Assembly: GCF_026914185.1 (NCBI RefSeq)
Contig: NC_070563.1
Coordinates: 3,059,001 to 3,123,000 of the forward strand
DNA length: 64,000 nucleotides
DNA from: Puccinia triticina
Taxonomy: Eukaryota; Basidiomycota; Pucciniomycetes; Pucciniales; Pucciniaceae
Direction: 5' to 3'
Shown piece after piece: positions 24,701 through 34,672 of the stretch; positions within the stretch are counted from its first letter, which is position 1, and each line of letters opens with the position of its first letter. A model generated the notes under the pieces. The model was not told the DNA's origin. It worked only from the letters and a program-made list of their open reading frames with translations, and did not search any database. The translations under genes were made by a program, and so were the position numbers.

Positions 24701-25229
24701 TAAGTTGGCTTGCGGTGGGTGTTTCTGCCTGGCTGCCGGGGGCATCATCGATTGTGATGGTGACATCAGGATCATCTGAAGGAGGTGCCGGGGAGCAACG
24801 GTGGGCCGCTACGCTACATTTAGTCCGTAGTTCAGCGCAGCGTAGCGGATCTAAACTACAAATGACAGGGTTTTCCGTTAGCGGGCAGTGATTGCCCGCT
24901 ACCGCTAACAGGCACCCCTTGAAACTACAGGGCCTCTATCACCGCTATCAGCGCTAGCAGTGCTATTCAACCGCTAAAAAGGCTGATAGCGCTGTTAGCG
25001 CCCGTTAGCGTAGCGTAGCGTAGCGTAGCGTCCCGTAGCGGGCGCTACAACTAACGGCAATGTGTCAGGAACTACGCAACGCTAAACTAGCGGATAGCGC
25101 ACGCTACGGATAGTTTAGCGTAGCGGCTCACCGTTGCTGGGAGTTTGTCTTTGAGGTTGAGGTGGACGGGGTCAAGGATTGGGGGGATTTCTCTCGAGCT
25201 TTTTTTCGACCTTTAGGTGTGGGAGCCAT
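21719..25229 (-). CDS. hAT transposase (spliced, exon 1 interrupted)
   Basis: Cuts and pastes the surrounding element. Start MAPTPKGRKKAREKS at 25229; 31 codons later the 341-bp element C (24796-25136) interrupts exon 1, after which the frame resumes at SPAPPSDDPDVTITIDD. In order: a BED-like zinc finger segment near 24360-24420 (SCSNLLRHASTCL), a catalytic-core region with DAWQSPNGFDILGVVIY (about 23880-23830), GIVTDNASNNSAMVSAMK (about 23610-23560), WCYAHILNLIVQSIL (about 23530), a helical middle (HINSIDIELANHLVSILQPF, 22770), and a C-terminal dimerisation block SVDVERAFSFGRHYVNQSRH near 21915-21850. It ends in a basic tail KEERKRKRKG. At least six short introns are needed and not all were placed. 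Family assignment is firm; activity of this copy is doubtful because of the insertion. Confidence 0.8.
24796..25136. mobile_element. Short CAA...TTG element (C), 341 bp
   Basis: Ends CAACGGTGGGCCGCTACGCT and, inverted, CAACGGTGAGCCGCTACGCT. Flanks CGGGGAG (24789-24795) and CTGGGAG (25137-25143) are a 7-bp duplication with one difference. The interior is TAGCGTAGCG-type self-complementary sequence with TAGTTTAG variants. It lies in exon 1 of the hAT transposase and is therefore younger than that hAT. Confidence 0.8.
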
Positions 25230-25353
25230 TCCAGGGGATGGTGGGGGGAGTGCGAGTGACGGGTGCGGTGATGGGCAATGAGTGACGGGTGCGGTGATGG
25301 ATGTATGTATGCCCCCTGGATATCAATGCTGCGGCACATATATCCACCTAGGT

Positions 25354-25516
25354 GGCGGGTGTTTCCCAGGGGTACCCGGGTACCGCCGCTGTTTTTCAGC
25401 AATTCTGGACACCCACGATCCCACCTGGCACCCGACGGCGGGTATCCGCGCCATTTGGCGGGTACCCGCCTGCGGGTGGCGGGTACCGCCAAACGGGTAT
25501 CACTTGGCGATCCTTA
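25354..25516. repeat. GGGTACC-rich right end of the hAT
   Basis: GGTACCCGGGTACC, TTTGGCGGGTACCCGCC and GGCGGGTACCGCCAAA palindromes; pairs with 21416-21560. Confidence 0.75.
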
Positions 25517-26944
25517 GGCGCAGTCGGCGGATGAGGGATCAGCGGGTGGTGAACTCCAGCTTTCGAATTGTCGGGTTGTGCCGGTGTCTGCCTGGGGCCC
25601 CGTTGGTGCGTCAAGACGATTACGGGACAGGGCGGTTGTGGAGTCAGTCGCCTGGCTGCCAGCAGTGGGCCCTGGGGCAGGAGGTTCGCTTTGGCCTTCA
25701 CCAAGGGTTTTGTTGGATGAGGATGCGGGCTTGTTGAGGAGATCAACGGGCTTTTGGCCTGAGGGCTTCTTTGGACGTTTGCGAGTGCGGAGTTTGCGAG
25801 GTGCCGAGTGCTTGGATGTCTTAGAGCTGATGGTGGCCAAGTGGGTGATTTTGATGTCCTCCTCAGCCGGAAGCGCCCCATCTGCTTCCCACTCTTCTCG
25901 AGCCCGCCAGAGCGTCAGTTTTGCGTGGATAGTGTTTGTGGCAGGATGATTGGTTCACGGAACAGGCTTACTTTGTTTGCAGGCTGTGATAGACAAGGCT
26001 AGCTTTTCAGCAACCCGTTTGCAACTTCGAGGGAGTTTGAGAGCGAGGATTTCTTCGGCTGATCGGGTGGCTGCTTCGATGGATCGTCCGAACTCTTCTG
26101 CACTGATCTCCTGTATCTCAGTAGGAAGGATCGCCTTTTTAGGTTGTAATAATCCCGGAGCGACTGACGACGGGCTCTGGAGTGCAAACTGTGCAAAAGA
26201 TGGTGCAGTCAGTAGTGGCCTCCGCGAGGTGTTCTGTTTGAGTTCCTGTTGGGCTTTGGCAATGGTAGTGTGTCAGCTTGAGCTCAGGGCACTAGGCGCA
26301 GATTTTGCCGGTTCTTACTAGGAGGAGGAGTACCATCCGATGAATTAGAAGATTCTTCTGAAGACTCAGACTGACTGAAATCGGTACTGGGAGGTTGCAT
26401 CTTTTGGTTGGCGTTTGACTTCTGTTGATGGGAAGGGAGGAGGATTGAAATCGCAGAGGGTTGGCCGGATTGAGTGGAGGGTGGGACAAATGAATAGGAG
26501 CTGAAATTGGTGGGCTTTTACACCCCAACTGAAAAGAAACACAGCCTTTGCGAAGTCGTGTCCACCCAGCCTTTGTATTCATGCTGTGAACATCTCCCTT
26601 GTTCAAACCTGCCAGCTTGCTTGGCTGCTCAGCGCAACGATGCAGCTGCCTTATTTGGGACAAAATGATGACATAATGTGCTCATGTGGGCAGTTTAAGA
26701 TTCTTATTTTCAAGCATTGGTGATGAAATCTTGCTCACTGAAGAGTCAAGAATCATGCCTGTAGATGTCAGCCGTATCTGAGACGCAACTTTGTGAATGG
26801 CAGAAAGCTGAGGTCACTCTTGTGTTTGCCCGTCAGCAGACATGTGTCTGCTCGTGGGCAAACACAAGAGTGGTTCCTCACTCATCGGTGTGGAGGCGTT
26901 AAGATGCGCTGCGTACCGACTTGGTAATCGTATATGCCTGTCCA

Positions 26945-26982
26945 TGTCCACCGCAACGGACGGCCGTACGTTGTGGTGGACA
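26945..26982. promoter_or_regulatory. 38-bp TGTCCACC palindrome (2 of 6)
   Basis: TGTCCACCGCAACGGACGGC then CGTACGTTGTGGTGGACA. First of a cluster of three spaced 283 and 303 bp apart, beyond the 3' end of the accessory gene at 27892-29615. Confidence 0.65.
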
Positions 26983-27227
26983 CTGATTTTGAAGGTGAAT
27001 CTCGACTTGGTGGGGATTTGGTCCAAGCCTAATCATCCCTGAGTCCAACCGGAACAGCCGGGATACGACCAAGTTCGAGGACGCATCAGCACTGCCACGT
27101 CCCAGAGATCTCACTACCAAGAAGTTCAGCTGATGTAGACTTGGCGTGGTCTACCTCCAGCACATGACTGATTCCCTTTCTGGTCCCACACAATGAGTAC
27201 AGTCCACTGCGTGTCAGTGCCTGAAGT

Positions 27228-27265
27228 TGTCCACCGTAACGTTCGGCCGTACGTTAGGGTGGACA
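27228..27265. promoter_or_regulatory. 38-bp TGTCCACC palindrome (3 of 6)
   Basis: TGTCCACCGTAACGTTCGGC then CGTACGTTAGGGTGGACA. Confidence 0.65.
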
Positions 27266-27530
27266 CCCAATGCCTCACAGTCTCTGCACTGTGCACGAGT
27301 GACCAAATGTTTTAAGCAACGGTGCACCCTTCATGAAACTTACATAGATTGTTCACCGAGGTGGGGGGGCCGAGGTGTTTGTGCTGTAGGTGCGTGCGTG
27401 AGTATCTGTGGCTGTGCGTCACAGTCACTTCAACTCGGACACAGACATCACGGGTTGGGCTTTGAGGAAGAGCCTCATGACAATTGGGCTAAAGTGGGCT
27501 GCGGCGCGAATTTGGGGGCTCCTTACACAC

Positions 27531-27568
27531 TGTCCACCGCAACGTACGGCCAAACGTTACGGTGGACA
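27531..27568. promoter_or_regulatory. 38-bp TGTCCACC palindrome (4 of 6)
   Basis: TGTCCACCGCAACGTACGGC then CAAACGTTACGGTGGACA. The remaining sequence between 26401 and 27890 has no recognisable gene. Confidence 0.65.
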
Positions 27569-27891
27569 ACCATTATCATGGTTCTCCCCGTCACACCCAT
27601 CTGAGCTTTTGCATCACTCTCATTTGTGCTCTGGGCCTCCACATGGCATCAACGAGTGAGCCCCAGATGTGAATCATCATAACTCGCACTCAGTCTCATG
27701 GACATTGGTCTACTGCAACGGTGCACAAGCTTTGCAGCGCGGTGAATCCAGATTAATCCCACCAATCCCTCACTCTTCAGCGGGTCGAGGATGAATAATT
27801 CATTACTGATAACACATTTTGAAAACGGTAGAACCCACCCCGTGGATGTATCTTGAGATTTTGAGACGCGGAAGAAGGGAGGAAGGGCGCC

Positions 27892-29615
27892 TCAATGATC
27901 TACTTCCATTGATCCCCCTGGTGCTGACCCCGCCGGTCCTGATGCGGGTCCCTGCCCAGAGCCTCCGCCCGTCGATCCACTCGGCCCGGGGACTCCTCCA
28001 GGTGTGGAATTCGTGGCTGCCAAAGAACTGCTGGATGCCGAGTTTCCAACGTGCCGGTGGCAGAGTTTCCTCATGTTTTCGGCAATAGTCTTGAGATCCA
28101 TAGCGGGGACTTTTGAGACGGTATCTCGCTCGAAACCGCTGAGCTGCTTCCAATATGACTGACTATAGCAATCGATTGGCAACCCGTGTGGTACCCCGAC
28201 AACTCCCTTGGTGTGTTTGAAGGTCCGTGTGGACCGCGTGTATAGGTTGTGGTTCGCGGCGATGGTCTTCGGATGCTGGGCCTGCGCAATCACCATTTTG
28301 TCAAGGCAGTGGAGGATAGTCGTGAGATCTTCACTTCGCCAGTCCCCCACAACACCAACAGGTGCCAATCCCTTCCCAGCATCTTCAATATCAGAGCCGC
28401 ATTCCTTTCGTTCCACGATGCTGGCCAAGTTGATGTTTTTGTCAAACAACTTGTTGATAATTTCACATCTCTTGTCCTTGATCTGAAGCAGTATACCATC
28501 ACCCAGAAAACAACAGGTAAGTCAGCTGGCAGTACAGGAGACACAGAATATTATTACCGGGAACGTACCCTCTTGCGCCATCGTTGATATTGCTCTTTTG
28601 TAGCCTTCAATTCCTTCATCTTGTCGTAAGCGGCTTGATCCATATTTCGGTATTCCCAAATCTCACGTGACTTGGTGTTGAGCCATCGGCGGATGATAGC
28701 GGGAGCTTGACCAGCCTGCTGGTCAGACACCGAGGTCGTTCGCCGAATCCATTCGACTGCCTTCAACGCCAGCACTTCTGTTATAGATGAGTTCCAAGCA
28801 GAGGTAACATCCCCGCCGGCTTCCCACTGGAAAGTGACCCGTGAGATTCCAGCCAACGCCAGGGTCCTCTCGACATTGGCTGTAGTTTGGGCGTTGATTG
28901 GCTGAAAGCCTCTCCCTGGGCCCTTCAAGACGGCTGGAGTAAAGGGTGGTTGGGTCATGTTTTTGCGGATTTCTTTCTCAGCCACAGACACATAGTAGTC
29001 GATCTCTGCCTCTGTCTTGCCAGCAAGAGATGTTCGGACCCTATCCAATTGAGTGAGGATGGTAGCACTGCGCTGCTCGATCCAGTATCGGTTGTGCAGC
29101 TCACCATCGTTTGGCGAGACGGGGTAGTCTTGAGGCTTGTCTGGATTGCCAAGAAAGAATTTGACAAATCCCTGGATCTTCCAAGAGTAGAGGTCGTAGT
29201 GCTCGGCCAGTGATCCCTTTTGCGCTATTCCTTTGGCGCGTTGGCCCGATCGCCGCTTGCCCTCCGCATCCTCTGCTTGTTGTCTGGCTTGTCTGGCCTT
29301 GGATACCACAAAGTGAGGGTCCAAGCGCGATTCGTCAGCGACCTCAGGGCTCATTTGCTCCGCCAGAGGCACCCCTACCAAAACGTGAGGAATGTCAGTC
29401 CGGAGATCCTCTGGTGATGTGTGCAAGCTCTTCCACTTGCCTTGATTGTCAGTCCCCATCGAGGAATCACCGCCGACGCGGGTTCCTTTGGCCTGGAATT
29501 TGGGAACAAGGCGATCCACCAGCGAGGAAATCCATCCGTCCTCAGGAGCTCTCATTGGGGAAGAATCACCCGTATCCTCGGGTTGGTCACCTGGGGGACC
29601 ACTTGCATCATTCAT
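27892..29615 (-). CDS. Hypothetical protein, probable CACTA accessory
   Basis: Two exons, 29615-28569 and 28482-27892, joined in phase 0 by an 86-bp intron (GTACGT donor, CTTCAG acceptor), giving 545 residues. The start is the ATG at 29615 (MNDASGPPGDQPEDTGD). The N-terminus is acidic and Pro-rich, followed by a Gln/Arg-rich helix (KARQARQQAEDAEGKRRSGQ) and a conserved-looking block VTFQWEAGGDVTSAWNSSI near residues 240-260. The second exon has LPIDCYSQSYWKQLSGFER; the tail is Gly/Ser/Pro-rich and ends SMEVDH. The same block order and the same intron position occur in the gene at 39531-40697 (FAWDHPWDAHWNQL, LPVNCYNPQFLSTLTSSER). It lies about 600 bp downstream of the CACTA transposase in the same orientation, the place of a TnpA-like second protein, but function is inferred from position only. 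Confidence 0.65.
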
Positions 29616-30215
29616 GACCACCTGTTATCGCTGGAAGGATTGAGACAGCGCGTGGAAGTACGGATTTTAGTTATCAAAGGGGCACGGCGGAGGGTCTGAT
29701 TAATTCAAGCTTGATACGTCTGAGGCTAATTTCTCGGGAGATAGGGTTGCAATGATAAGAGAACTAAGTCACAACAGTGACTATACTCAGAAGATAAAAA
29801 AATTCAGACAGACATTGGACTGAGATAGCTCTGACGGTGAACAGCGGAGTATCTTGGTCTTAGATTATGTGCGTATACAGCAAGAGTCAATTGAATCCTC
29901 TGGCTCCTTTGTTCCACTCCTGACTTGTTCAACTTGCCGAGGCACAGCACACCCTTTCACAGATACTTCATATCAGCTCTCCACCACGCCCTCCCAACCC
30001 TGAAGCAAACAGTAACCAAAGCATTGTGCTCAGATTAACCACACACATCAGTTTGAATTGTAGCCAAACAAACTCACCCTGGTCCCCAATCCAACAGCAC
30101 TCACGGTTTCACTAGGCAGTCCAAAGGTCCCCGCTGTGTGTGACATTATGGCAACATGCCCAATAATTCGATCGCTGTCGATCACCACTGCACTGTCATG
30201 CTTGGCCTTGACTAA
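29616..30215. other. Intergenic, CACTA locus
   Basis: Spacer between the transposase 3' end and the accessory gene start, about 600 bp. It would hold the accessory gene's promoter; no clear TATA or repeat was seen. Confidence 0.4.
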
Positions 30216-30764
30216 TCAACAGTTGAGATCCGGATAATCGCCATAAGGATCCTCACTCCTTTGAAGCTTGTCGAAAGGGTTGATGACCAACCAAGTTTTT
30301 GACGGTGTTTGGCCGGAACAGAAAATTAGTTCTGTCTCGCCAAACCGTTGATTCTGGCCTAGGAAGAACTCAACCAAGCAGTTTCCATGGTGCTGCTGCT
30401 TTGATGTGAAGGATTTTCTGTTTAGCAGAACACTTTTCACCGCTTCAACCGCGGGGCTCAAATGTTGATCTAACTGAGCCGAGCCCCGCCTGCCGCTGGA
30501 TCCACTGTTGCGCGCCACCGCGCGTTTCCACTTCTGGAACAAAGGCTTGTCAAGGTTGAATATTGCGCCTTCCTTTGTCTCTAAATCATCTCCACCTGAC
30601 AAGCTCCGGCATGTGGGGTCATTGAGGAGAAAGGAAAAGTTTGAGTTGATATGCCATTTCGTAATCAAAGTCTTGGGTATCTCGTCTGTTTCAGAATGAA
30701 TCAATGAGTTATCAACTTCGTCAGCAGAGAAGTACACATGAGCAAACACTGACTGAGGTGGTGG

Positions 30765-31104
30765 TGTGAGCACCGCGCTCCACGCGGGTGTCACAACGCT
30801 ATCACAGGACGACCTCAGAGCCGCACACTTAGTCCGCGACTCCCCGCCCCTCCTAGCTCAGTAGAGAACCACCACTGACTCTTTCTACTGAGCTAGGTAA
30901 GCTCCATCACCTTTCATTTCTATCTTTCACCATTCCCAATTGTACATAGAGTAGAGAACCACGACTGACTCTTTCTACTGAGCTAGCATTTGCAATATAA
31001 TTGTTGGTCCTAAAATTTAGGTTCTCTCCGAGACATATCAGTCTCGTATACGGACTACACTGAGAATAGTAGTACTCAGTGAAAGGCTTGACTGAGCCTT
31101 TACA
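30765..31104 (+). repeat. 5' LTR of the pol-only element
   Basis: Starts with a hairpin TGTGAGCACCGCG/CGCGGGTGTCACA. A 37-bp segment AGTAGAGAACC...GAGCTAG is present twice (30860-30896 and 30950-30986), and the 53 bp between the copies begins GTAAGC and ends ACATAG, like an intron. The 3' terminal stem is AAAGGCT/AGCCTTT. Confidence 0.9.
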
Positions 31105-31189
31105 CTTTTTTTTTCTCGTACCAACAACGTGCTACGCAGAACTCCCGACGAACTCTTCTTCCGAACTCATTTCTCCTCTGGTTTCCACC

Positions 31190-34100
31190 ATGAAACCCTC
31201 AATTTCCTCGCGCCCGGATCGCTTGATCTTTCAACTTCGACTGGGCAACTCCCTGATCAAGGCTATGTTGGACACAGGATCCGAATTAAACCTCATCTCG
31301 CCTCAAACGGTCGTATCCGCGGGCCTCGAGCGACTTCAACTGATGAGACCTATAAAAATCGGTCTTGCAATGGACAACAAGTCGCCCACACCTCTGTTGC
31401 TACAATTTTACACACATGCGACAATTGTTGACCCCACCTTGGGAGCCAAGATTCACGACACTCCTTTCCACCTTGGACCAATCAACGGTGGCCTCGACGC
31501 GATCCTTGGGACTCCTTTTCTCCAACAGGCCCAAGTATTGTTCTCCTTCCCTGACCGATGCATCTCTTGTCGCTCGCCAGCGATCACAATCCACGACTAC
31601 CAAGCACTAGACACGAGAACGACCCACGTAGCTGGGATATCAGACTCAAGTGAATCGCGGGAACGTGCGGAACAGATGATGTTGAATGAATTCCGAGATC
31701 TATTCCCCACCGATATCCCTGCAGTCCCCGAAGACAGCGAGACGCACACCTTCTTCCCCGACGGACCCTTCCCTGATATCATGCAGGACGAAAGCTCTAG
31801 AGTCCGCCATCGAATTATCCTCACCGACCCAAACGCCTCCATAAACGAAAAGCAGTACTCATACCCTCAAAAGTACCTCGCTGCCTGGCGGAAACTTCTC
31901 GACCAACACGTCGCAGCAGGACGCCTTCGCAGATCTACTAGTCAATACGCGTCTCCCAGTCTTATCATCCCAAAGAAGGACCCGGAAGCTCTTCCCCGTT
32001 GGGTCTGTGACTACAGGAAACTTAATAACCTGACAGTCAAAGACCGGTCGCCCCTCCCAAACGTAGATGAACTGGTCCGCCTGGTAGCAACTGGTAAGGC
32101 GTTTTCGATCCTCGATCAAACCAACGCTTTCTTCCAGACTCGGATGCGCGAGGCTGACATACCGTTGACTGCGGTGAAGACTCCGTGGGGACTGTACGAG
32201 TGGCGCGTCATGCCAATGGGTTTCACCAATGCACCGGCTACACACCAGGCCCGGCTTGAGGAGGCGCTTGGGGAACTCATCGGTGACATCTGCGTTGTCT
32301 ACTTGGACGACATCGTCATATTCTCGAACTCTTTCGACGAGCACAAACAGCTCGTCCGCCGGGTCTTGGATCGGATCCGAGCTGCAAAGTTATATTGCAG
32401 TCCCAAAAAGACCAAACTTTTTCAACACAAGATTAAGTTCTTGGGACATTGGATTTCGGCTGACGGCATTCAACCGGACGACAGTAAAATCACAGCTGTG
32501 CAGGACTGGCCAACACCACGGTCCTCAAAAGGGGTCAAGAAATTCCTTGGAACAGTACAATGGATGAAAAAGTTCATCTGGGGGCTACAACAATATGTAG
32601 GCACGCTGACCCCCCTTACCAGCAGTAAACGCGATCCCAAAGAGCTCAACTGGGGAAAAGCAGAAGACGAGGCCTTCAACAACATCAAACGGATCATGAC
32701 CTCGCTCCCGTGCTTGAAAAACGTGGATTACGAGTCCGACGATCCGTTATGGCTGTTCACTGACGCCAGCGGGACTGGCCTCGGCGCCGCGCTCTTCCAA
32801 GGCAAGGAGTGGAAGGGCGCATCACCAATTGCGTACGAGTCCCATCAGATGACAGCTGCGGAACGCAACTACCCGGTGCATGAACAGGAGCTCTTGGCCG
32901 TGGTGCACGCCCTCCAGAAATGGAAAATGCTGCTCCTTGGGATGAAAGTCAATGTGTTGACGGACCACCACTCGCTCATCCATTTCTTGAAACAACGAAA
33001 CCTTAGCCGCCGACAAGCACGCTGGACAGAGCTTCTAGCCGACTTCGATCTTTGCTTCGAGTACATCCGTGGAGAGGAAAATTCGGTTGCGGATGCTCTG
33101 TCAAGGAAGGACACCGAGGAGTTACAAATTGACGCCGGCGATATCGCTTGCGTAGCAGCACTCACAGAACTCGGATCTTCTCTCTCCCCAGCAATTCAAG
33201 ACCGCGTTCGGCTTGGCTATGAATCGGACGGTTTCTGCAAGGCACTGAAGAAGGCCCTCCCCCTTCGCGAAGACTACACCGAGCTCAATGGGCTGCTTTT
33301 CATCGACCACCGCCTCGTCATCCCGGCCGACACTCCCTTGCGAATGAACCTTATAAAAGAAGCCCACCTGCGCCTCAGACACCTCGGGTACCTCAAGACC
33401 GTTGTCGAGCTGCGGCGCGATTTCTTCTGGCCCGGAATTTCCAAAGACACGCTCAACTTCGTCAAGGGCTGTGACGTCTGCCAACGCACTAAGGCGCCAA
33501 CCACTGCGCCAACCGGCAAGATGCAGACTCCCGCCTTCCCATCGACGCCGCTGTCTGAAATAGCCATTGATTACGTAGGACCCTTGCGCCAATCATCCCA
33601 TTTTGACATGATCCTAACGTGCACCTGCCGGCTGTCAGGATACACACGCATAATTCCGGTCCTGCAGACAGACACGGCGGAGAAAACGGCGACTCGGTTC
33701 TTCAGCGGCTGGGTTGCTATTTTTGGAGCGCCACGGACAATCATCAGCGACCGTGACAAGACATGGACTTCCCGGTTCTGGAAAGCCCTCATGGACAAAC
33801 TACATATACAGTTTCACATGACCTTGGCTTTCCACCCACAAGCAGACGGGCGGAGTGAACGCACCAACAAGACCGTTGGCCAGATTCTTCGTACGTTCAC
33901 CGCTAAACAGCAAAGCAAATGGCTAGAATCACTGCCTGCGGTGGAATTTGCCATCAACTCGGCGGTCAATGTGTCCACGGGCTACAGCCCGTTCGAGTTA
34001 TTCTTCGGCCGCCGACCCCAACTCTTCCCCTCCTCCGACGGGCCAATAGATTCCGCCCCCGCACTCGACAAGTGGCTCAAGACCCGAGAAGGAGCATGGG

Positions 34101-34672
34101 CGGACGCTAAGGACGGACTATGGACTGCCCGGGTCAGACAAGCAATTCAGCATAATCAACACCGCCGGGACCGGCCTCAGATTCTCCCCGGTTCTTGGGT
34201 GTTCCTGGACTCGGCCGATTGGCGCGGCCGTCATCAGGGCGGCGTGGACAAACTCAAAGAGCGCTTTGAGGGTCCTTACCACGTTCTGAAGGTGTTCAAC
34301 AATGGCCAGAGCGTCGAACTTGCCCTACCAGAAAGCGACCGACGTCACCCAACCTTTCACGTATCCAAGCTCAAACCATGTGTCCTTCCAATTGGGGACG
34401 CAGCTGAAGAACCAGACCCGCCTCTTCCTGAAGATGATCCACCCCCCCAGCCCTCCCCACAGCCGCCATCCGTCCATTCGACTCCGCAAGATTCGCCTCG
34501 ACGCTCCCCCCGCTTTGTGGCACCCTTGCCCCACCCCTCCTGTACCTTCTCGCACATTATAGGAGGGAGGACTGTGAGCACCGCGCTCCACGCGGGTGTC
34601 ACAAAGCTATCACAGGACGACCTCAGAGCCGCACACTTAGTCCGCGACTCCCCGCCCCTCCTAGCTCAGTAG
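31190..34672 (+). CDS. pol: Gypsy Pol polyprotein (PR-RT-RNaseH-IN)
   Basis: Replicates and integrates the element. The open frame begins in the LTR at 31079, but the first methionine clear of it is at 31190 (MKPSISSRPDRLIFQLR), giving 1160 residues. In order: aspartic protease (AMLDTGSELNLIS, residues ~25-37), RT with FSILDQTNAFF and the catalytic VVYLDDIVIF (~370), RNase H (LWLFTDASGTGLGAALF ~560; YPVHEQELLAVVHAL; LTDHHSL), the HHCC zinc finger of integrase (HLRLRHLGYLK...CDVCQRT), DDE core (AIDYVGPL, IISDRDKTW, HPQADGRSERTN) and a C-terminal GPYHVLKVF/HVSKLKP module. The frame runs through the purine tract into the 3' LTR and stops at 34672. All catalytic motifs are present and there is no internal stop, so the enzyme is probably functional; with no Gag it depends on another element. 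Confidence 0.93.
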   Translation: MKPSISSRPDRLIFQLRLGNSLIKAMLDTGSELNLISPQTVVSAGLERLQLMRPIKIGLAMDNKSPTPLLLQFYTHATIVDPTLGAKIHDTPFHLGPINGGLDAILGTPFLQQAQVLFSFPDRCISCRSPAITIHDYQALDTRTTHVAGISDSSESRERAEQMMLNEFRDLFPTDIPAVPEDSETHTFFPDGPFPDIMQDESSRVRHRIILTDPNASINEKQYSYPQKYLAAWRKLLDQHVAAGRLRRSTSQYASPSLIIPKKDPEALPRWVCDYRKLNNLTVKDRSPLPNVDELVRLVATGKAFSILDQTNAFFQTRMREADIPLTAVKTPWGLYEWRVMPMGFTNAPATHQARLEEALGELIGDICVVYLDDIVIFSNSFDEHKQLVRRVLDRIRAAKLYCSPKKTKLFQHKIKFLGHWISADGIQPDDSKITAVQDWPTPRSSKGVKKFLGTVQWMKKFIWGLQQYVGTLTPLTSSKRDPKELNWGKAEDEAFNNIKRIMTSLPCLKNVDYESDDPLWLFTDASGTGLGAALFQGKEWKGASPIAYESHQMTAAERNYPVHEQELLAVVHALQKWKMLLLGMKVNVLTDHHSLIHFLKQRNLSRRQARWTELLADFDLCFEYIRGEENSVADALSRKDTEELQIDAGDIACVAALTELGSSLSPAIQDRVRLGYESDGFCKALKKALPLREDYTELNGLLFIDHRLVIPADTPLRMNLIKEAHLRLRHLGYLKTVVELRRDFFWPGISKDTLNFVKGCDVCQRTKAPTTAPTGKMQTPAFPSTPLSEIAIDYVGPLRQSSHFDMILTCTCRLSGYTRIIPVLQTDTAEKTATRFFSGWVAIFGAPRTIISDRDKTWTSRFWKALMDKLHIQFHMTLAFHPQADGRSERTNKTVGQILRTFTAKQQSKWLESLPAVEFAINSAVNVSTGYSPFELFFGRRPQLFPSSDGPIDSAPALDKWLKTREGAWADAKDGLWTARVRQAIQHNQHRRDRPQILPGSWVFLDSADWRGRHQGGVDKLKERFEGPYHVLKVFNNGQSVELALPESDRRHPTFHVSKLKPCVLPIGDAAEEPDPPLPEDDPPPQPSPQPPSVHSTPQDSPRRSPRFVAPLPHPSCTFSHIIGGRTVSTALHAGVTKLSQDDLRAAHLVRDSPPLLAQ

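Larger units (their letters stand above)
21416..25516 (-). mobile_element. 4.1 kb hAT transposon with 8-bp TSD
   Basis: Terminal inverted repeats TAAGGATYGCCAAGTGA (left 21416, right complement ending 25516) and an exact 8-bp target duplication GGCGCAGT (21408-21415 and 25517-25524), as expected for hAT. Both ends carry 150 bp of GGGTACC-rich self-complementary sequence including a shared stretch CCGCTGTTTTTCAGCAATTC in the same orientation. One transposase gene lies inside on the minus strand. A 341-bp CAA...TTG element has inserted into its first exon. Confidence 0.9.
19797..26400 (-). pseudogene. Unknown five-exon gene disrupted by a hAT insertion
   Basis: Not recognised. Exons on the minus strand: 26400-26319 (start MQPPSTDFSQSESSEESS), 26253-25972, 25896-25517, continuing at 21407-20909 after the hAT element, then 20830-19797 (ends SGEIEEC). 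Introns have GTAAG/GTGAG donors and CTGAC branch sites. Counting one copy of the 8-bp target duplication, the exons total 2277 nt, exactly 759 codons, and the frame across the insertion reads SADCARSGPSNRAAP. The N-terminal ~250 residues are Ser/Pro-rich and probably disordered; the C-terminal ~340 residues look folded and contain RGLFITSRDHWTAGVSGC and a basic KKKAKTRANRAP patch. The gene seems otherwise intact, so the insertion may be recent. The allele is presumably inactive unless the hAT is spliced or excised. Confidence 0.7.

Noticed and set aside
25514..25881. Separate small gene reading MATISSKTSKHSAPRK
   Set aside because: It is part of exon 3 of the disrupted five-exon gene; its apparent stop lies inside the hAT end.
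27316..27727. Two CAACGGTGCAC motifs resembling the tip of element D
   Set aside because: Both point the same way, lack the GCG-rich interior and have no duplications; likely chance or relics.
31079..31189. Upstream start of the pol frame within the LTR
   Set aside because: The first 37 codons overlap LTR and leader and carry no conserved sequence; the methionine at 31190 precedes the protease fold.
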